From assembly GCA_038117205.1 (NCBI GenBank), contig JAYOFL010000007.1, positions 1 to 64,000 on the forward strand: DNA of 64,000 nt. Direction: 5' to 3'. The DNA comes from JAQBZY01 sp038117205. GTDB lineage: Bacteria; Pseudomonadota; Alphaproteobacteria; Rhodospirillales; Casp-alpha2. Below the pieces are notes generated by a model. That model was not told where the DNA came from. It worked only from the letters and a program-made list of their open reading frames with translations, and searched no databases. Shown in pieces: positions 60,517 through 64,000 of this stretch (the first letter of the stretch is position 1; the number at the start of each line of letters is the position of its first letter). The position numbers and the translations under genes are program-made.

Positions 60517-61836
60517 TCAATTTATCGTATAGACCTTCACCGGCGTCTCGCGGCCCTTCACCGTCGTTTCGCAGATGAAGGCGCAGGGGAACGCGCCGTC
60601 GACGGCGGCGTGCGTCGCCTCCGCCAGCATCACGTATGTGCCGTACTGCTTGTTGAGCTGCTCCAACCGCGCCGCCAGACTCACGTTGTCGCCGTGCACG
60701 GTGAAGACGAGACGGTCCTTGGCGCCGACGGCGCCGATGGCGATCTCGCCGGTATTGATGCCGCAGCGGGTCGGCAGCCGGACGCCGTTGAAGGTACGTT
60801 CGTTCGCCACCTTCTGGATGGCGAGCGCCGTCCTGACCGCGTTCATGGCGTGCTCGGGGTCGTCGAGCACGGCGTTGAAGGTGATCAGCATCAGATCGCC
60901 CTCGAACAACGTGACGACGCCGCCGTTGGCGTCGATCACCTCGCCCATGGCGCCGAAGTATTCGTAGAGCGTCGTGGCGAGGTCCTGCGCCGACATCTTT
61001 TCCGAGACCGTCGAGAAGCCCTCGATATCGGTGAACAGCACCGTGGCGATGCGGGATTCGCCGTCGCCCGGCTGGATCTGACGGTCCGCCGACGTGATCC
61101 GCGCCGCCACTTCCTTGGAGACGAAGCGCGACAGGTCCTCCGCCGCCGTCCGTTCCAGGACGGCGCGCTGGAACGCCCGCTGGGCGCGGGCGACGGCGAT
61201 GGCGAGCACCGTCGTCACCAGCGCGATGGAGACCATCTTGTCGATCTCGGCGCCGATCAGGATGGCGTTGGACGTCATGTAATGGACGTAGTCGCGCGTG
61301 ATCATCGGGTCTTCCGGCACCGCGAACAGCACGTAAAACATGAGGACCAGCCAGCCGAGGATCGCTGCCGCGCCGGTGGCGACGACGAAGCGGGGCTCGA
61401 AGCGGAGCGCGCGCAGCGCGATGAAGATGAAGACGTACATCACCGTCGGCGCCTTGAGATAGAAGCTCGCCGGCTGATGATATTGAATGTGAAAACTCCA
61501 GATCAGCACCATCAGCAGCGCCACGTCGGCGGCGATGGAGAGATAAAGGAACCAGGGCGCGAGGCGGGTCCGATGGGACGCGATCAGGCGCGCCAACGTG
61601 AAGGTGAAGTAAATCGCCAGCGCCCAAGGCACCGGCTGAAACATGGTCATGTTGTCGGGGAGCGGCGCCGCTAGCCACAACGCGCCGAACAGCACGATCA
61701 GAATGAACTGCACCCAGGAGATCAGCCGCTCCGCCTGATCCTGGCGGAACTGGATAGCGTCGCGGACACGCGCCGGCAGGCTGGCGCCGACGGCTTCGCC
61801 GCAGATCAGTTCGGAGCAGTGGTTGAAGATCGACAT
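60517..61836 (-). CDS. Membrane-bound class III adenylate/guanylate cyclase-like protein
   Basis: A 439-residue protein with six N-terminal membrane segments (about 38-245) and a C-terminal class III cyclase domain. The first metal Asp (FTDIEGFST) and the second (FEGDLMLITF) are present, so a cyclase fold with metal binding is likely. The substrate Lys expected before the GD motif is not evident (VVTLFEGD). The transition-state Asn expected in VNxAAR is Ser (DNVSLAARLE), though the Arg remains. Activity may be weak or altered. ATG 61836 fits the conserved start. Confidence 0.82.
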   Translation of the reverse strand: MSIFNHCSELICGEAVGASLPARVRDAIQFRQDQAERLISWVQFILIVLFGALWLAAPLPDNMTMFQPVPWALAIYFTFTLARLIASHRTRLAPWFLYLSIAADVALLMVLIWSFHIQYHQPASFYLKAPTVMYVFIFIALRALRFEPRFVVATGAAAILGWLVLMFYVLFAVPEDPMITRDYVHYMTSNAILIGAEIDKMVSIALVTTVLAIAVARAQRAFQRAVLERTAAEDLSRFVSKEVAARITSADRQIQPGDGESRIATVLFTDIEGFSTVSEKMSAQDLATTLYEYFGAMGEVIDANGGVVTLFEGDLMLITFNAVLDDPEHAMNAVRTALAIQKVANERTFNGVRLPTRCGINTGEIAIGAVGAKDRLVFTVHGDNVSLAARLEQLNKQYGTYVMLAEATHAAVDGAFPCAFICETTVKGRETPVKVYTIN

Positions 61837-61924
61837 GTGTCCGTCCGGGTTGCGCCGGCCGCATCTTAGTGCGGCGGTGCGCCGGGCGAAAACGATAAGG
61901 CGCTAACGCGTGGTCATAAGGGCG

Positions 61925-62128
61925 TCAGCGCGCCGACGGCGGGATGCGATAGACGATGGGGCGGCGATAGCGGCGGAAGCCGAGCAATCCGGCGACGTCC
62001 CGGATGAAGAGGTGCGCGTCGCGGCGCCAACGGTCGATCGGTAGTTTCATGTCCCCAGGGCCCTTCTGGCTCGTGTGAAGTTTCGGCAATTCATGCACGT
62101 CGCGCGGGAGTCGCGCTGTGACGATCAT
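61925..62128 (-). CDS. Small Arg-rich hypothetical protein (67 aa)
   Basis: A 67-residue basic ORF; the C-terminal half is the most protein-like (RWRRDAHLFIRDVAGLLGF, RRYRRPIVYRI). No family recognised. ATG 62128 has an AGGAAA RBS six bases upstream; a shorter start at 62050 would give 41 residues. An IS481-type element is inserted 21 bp upstream of the start, cutting it off from its original promoter. It may be a nonfunctional remnant. Confidence 0.4.
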   Translation of the reverse strand: MIVTARLPRDVHELPKLHTSQKGPGDMKLPIDRWRRDAHLFIRDVAGLLGFRRYRRPIVYRIPPSAR

Positions 62129-62149
62129 CACCGTTTCCTGGTTATAAAT

Positions 62150-63354
62150 TGTAGTAGTTCCGACCCGATCTGACAGTCACCGGTTTTGACGCGGTATCTG
62201 TCAGGTCATATTCAGCCTATGAACTTTTCCTTCCAGATTTGTTTGCCGTCGACCAAGGTCTGCATGGGTGTACGCCCTTCGCAGATTTTTCCCTGATGCG
62301 TGCGATCATTGTTGTAGTGATCGATCCATTCGTCGAGGTCTTTTTGCAGCATGTCGATGCTGTCATAGACCTTCTTTCGGAACGCCACCTGATAGAACTC
62401 CTGCAAGACGGTTTTGTGGAACCGCTCACAGATGCCGTTGGTCTGCGGTGATTTGACTTTGGTTTTGGTATGGCCGATGTCGTTGATGGCCAGGAACAAC
62501 TGATAATCATGCTGATCGGCGCGACCGCAATACTCGGTTCCGCGATCCGTCAGAATGCGCAGCACCGGCAGATCGTGTTCGTCGTAGAACGGCAACACTT
62601 TGTCGTTGAGCATGTCAGCCGCAGTGATCGGCGTCTTGGTCGTATACAGCTTGGTCTGGGCGACCTTGGCATAGGTGTCGATGTAGGTCTGCTGATAGAC
62701 CCGGCCAACGCCTTTCAAGGTGCCGACATAGAAGGTGTCCTGGGCGCCGAGATAACCGGGGTGCGCGGTCTCGATCTCGCCCCAGGCTTCGTCGTCGAGC
62801 TTCTTCTTTTCCAATGCCTGGACTTGGGCCTCGGTCAGCACAATGCCGTCTTCGGCGACTTTCGCCTCCAAGGCTTTCAGGCGGACTTTGAAGTTCGCCA
62901 GATCGTGACGCAGCCAGATCGAACGGACACCACTGGCGGAGACAAAGACGCCACGCTTACGCAGCTCATTGCTGACCCGGACCTGGCCATGGGCTGGTTG
63001 CTCGATGGCGTAGGACACAACAGCCTGTTCGGTTTTCTCATCGACCCGGTTCTTTAGGTTTGGCACGCGACGATGCTTCTCCAAAAGTGCCTCGACACCT
63101 CCTTGCTCGACCGCATCGCGATAACGATAGAACGTGTCCCGTGACAGCCCCATCACCTGGCAAGCCTTCGAGACATTGCCCAGTTCCTCGGCCAAGTTTA
63201 GAAGACCGACTTTGTGACGGATGATTTTTTGACTACTCTGCAACATGAGGGTTACCTCCAATATGGTTTTGATGGTGTCGTTTGCACCGTCATCAAAACC
63301 GGTAACCCTCGCTCCTTCAACGAAGCGGTGTCAGATCAGGTCTGAACTACTACA
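62150..63354 (-). mobile_element. IS481-family insertion sequence, intact, 1205 bp
   Basis: One transposase gene bounded by imperfect 27-bp inverted repeats (62150-62176 and 63328-63354), both starting TGTAGTAGTTC from the outside. A 7-bp direct repeat TATAAAT flanks the element (62143-62149 and 63355-63361). The intact ORF, matching ends and exact target duplication point to recent insertion. Codon use is less GC-rich than the host genes. Confidence 0.92.
62212..63246 (-). CDS. IS481-family transposase
   Basis: A 344-residue DDE transposase. An N-terminal helix-turn-helix (NVSKACQVMGLSRDTFYRYR) and a second winged-helix region precede the integrase core: first Asp in the VYQQTYIDTYAKVAQ segment, second in RILTDRGTEYCG, and Glu in SPQTNGICERFHKTVLQEFY. 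The C-terminus (WIDHYNNDRTHQGKICEGRT) is typical of IS481. ATG 63246 has GGAGG eight bases upstream. The frame is intact, so the element may still be mobile. Confidence 0.93.
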   Translation of the reverse strand: MLQSSQKIIRHKVGLLNLAEELGNVSKACQVMGLSRDTFYRYRDAVEQGGVEALLEKHRRVPNLKNRVDEKTEQAVVSYAIEQPAHGQVRVSNELRKRGVFVSASGVRSIWLRHDLANFKVRLKALEAKVAEDGIVLTEAQVQALEKKKLDDEAWGEIETAHPGYLGAQDTFYVGTLKGVGRVYQQTYIDTYAKVAQTKLYTTKTPITAADMLNDKVLPFYDEHDLPVLRILTDRGTEYCGRADQHDYQLFLAINDIGHTKTKVKSPQTNGICERFHKTVLQEFYQVAFRKKVYDSIDMLQKDLDEWIDHYNNDRTHQGKICEGRTPMQTLVDGKQIWKEKFIG

Positions 63355-63545
63355 TATAAATTTATGAAGGAAATCAGTGTTTTAGGAAAAATTTTCGGGT
63401 TCGCGTCGCGGCAAGATTTCCGTGTGTGGCGCAATATTCGGCAGATGTTGTGGCGGCGGATTCCGGACGCACAGATTGTTGTGACCGGCGCGCACTATCG
63501 GTTGTCGAGTTTCCTAGTATCGCTCTTCGCCTCTCATCATAAACC
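63355..63545. other. Right flank of the IS; no convincing gene
   Basis: This 190-bp stretch begins AT-rich (part of the target duplication) and contains an open frame from ATG 63364 for 65 residues (MKEISVLGKIFGFASRQDFR and on). It resembles no family I know and runs into the palindromic repeat at its C-terminus, so I do not call it a gene. It may be the broken counterpart of sequence left of the IS. Confidence 0.4.
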
Positions 63546-63683
63546 GTCACCCCGGACTTGATCCGGGGTCCATTTTCGCATGACGCCGATGGGTGCAACG
63601 CCGATTCCAAAGCACCCTGGAATCAGTGACCCAAACATTTGCTTGGTCGTCCACATGGACCCCGGGTCGAGCCCGGGGTGACG
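63546..63683. repeat. Composite palindromic element, copy 3 (138 bp)
   Basis: Ends are inverted CACCCCGGACTTGATCCGGG / CCCCGGGTCGAGCCCGGGG units, with a decayed central palindrome (GATTCCAAAGCACCCTGGAATC). Several 10-20 base blocks match copy 2, including GCTTGGTCG before the right arm. Confidence 0.85.
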
Positions 63684-63721
63684 GCTGTGTGCGCGGCTGC
63701 TGTCGACACTCTCCTACCCTC

Positions 63722-63895
63722 GTCACCCCGGATTTACCTGCCCCCGGCTCGACCGGGGGTTCCGGGGTCCACTCTTCGACATGGCACGTGCATCAGAATG
63801 TGGACCCCGGGACGAGCCCGGGGTGACCCCGGGTCAAGCCCGGGGCAGGCAGGCCGAACAAATTTTCTCACCCCGGACTTGATCCGGGGTCCATC
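63722..63895. repeat. Cluster of nested CACCCCGG/CCGGGGTG palindromes
   Basis: At 63722-63772 one palindrome (CCCCCGG-CTCGA-CCGGGGG) sits inside the loop of another (CACCCCGGA...TCCGGGGT). At 63801-63854 two arms run head to tail (GGACCCCGGGACGAG, then ACCCCGGGTCAAGCCCGGGG). A further single unit lies at 63869-63895. No gene is seen here. Confidence 0.8.
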
Positions 63896-63899
63896 TTTT

Positions 63900-64000
63900 T
63901 CAGTCGTAGACCGCCGGTTCGCCGCCGCGCTCGGCGACGCCTTCCGCGATCGCCTGCTTCACGGTCAGGCGCTTGTTTTCCAGATGCCGCTTGAGGACAT
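63900..64000 (-). CDS. 3' end of an unidentified CDS (partial)
   Basis: Leftward frame entering from the right edge and ending in TGA at 63900-63902. The visible 32 residues (VLKRHLENKRLTVKQAIAEG, then VAERGGEPAVYD) are charged and probably helical. Codon use matches the host genes. Too little is present to name the family; the palindromic repeat begins five bases after the stop. Confidence 0.55.
   Translation of the reverse strand, partial: VLKRHLENKRLTVKQAIAEGVAERGGEPAVYD

Noticed and set aside
63364..63561. 65-residue ORF right of the IS
   Set aside because: Starts at the insertion boundary, ends inside a repeat, has no RBS-supported homology and no recognisable domain.

Overview
The window looks like a chromosomal segment of a GC-rich alphaproteobacterium, most likely from the Rhodospirillales or a relative. 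The evidence is the gene content and layout: lpxK next to an LpxL-type acyltransferase, ribF-ileS-lspA-DUF3035-M16-M16, DUF1244 with a DUF6352-type gene, a short CHCC zinc-finger gene before polA, msrPQ, and dispersed CACCCCGG...CCGGGGTG palindromes. This assignment is inference, because no 16S or database comparison was possible. Coding density is high and many genes overlap by four bases (ATGA, GTGA or TTGA).

Layout. 1-2.2 kb: lipid A genes (lpxK, lpxL-like) and a tiny secreted protein. 2.3-6 kb: an M23 peptidase and xseA diverge from purD. 6-7.5 kb: DUF1244 and DUF6352-type genes. 7.6-10 kb: a Met/Gly-rich exported protein with a perfect FNR-type box, tadA, rluB and rsmD. 10.1-21.2 kb: a long leftward run of mutL, pgi, two M16 proteins, a DUF3035 lipoprotein, lspA, ileS and ribF. 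21.3-26.6 kb: a MaoC hydratase, a second M23 protein, a recombinase-core-like protein with a histone-H1-like tail, a tartrate/isopropylmalate-type dehydrogenase, DUF3047, DUF547 and an Lrp regulator. 26.7-29 kb: an AceE-family E1. 29.3-38.3 kb: a peptide ABC transporter (dppABCDF type), an N-formylglutamate amidohydrolase, a LysR regulator and an AstE/AspA-type deacylase, probably one uptake and deacylation module. 38.4-51.1 kb: CHCC zinc finger, polA, an EamA exporter, an orphan histidine kinase, msrQ-msrP, a GST, a TPR protein, an SDR, an alpha/beta hydrolase and two glycosyltransferases. 51.1-60.4 kb: translation genes thrS, infC, rpmI, rplT, pheS and pheT, interrupted by a leftward flagellar export cluster (FlhB-C-like, a small helical protein, fliO, fliP). 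60.5-64 kb: a class III cyclase, a small Arg-rich ORF, an intact IS481-type element, a dense patch of palindromic repeats and the end of an unidentified gene.

Most of the window is housekeeping. The most unusual signals are regulatory or structural: a threonine-rich leader ORF before thrS, an AUA start for infC, a shrunken tRNA-Ser-like element upstream of rpmI, an FNR box before the GYGPGMMG-repeat protein, a 136-138 bp composite palindromic element present three times, an IS481 insertion with 7-bp target duplication just upstream of a small gene, and a FabD-like active-site motif joined in frame to an unrelated tail at the left edge. I found no CRISPR array, prophage, biosynthetic cluster or obvious defence island.
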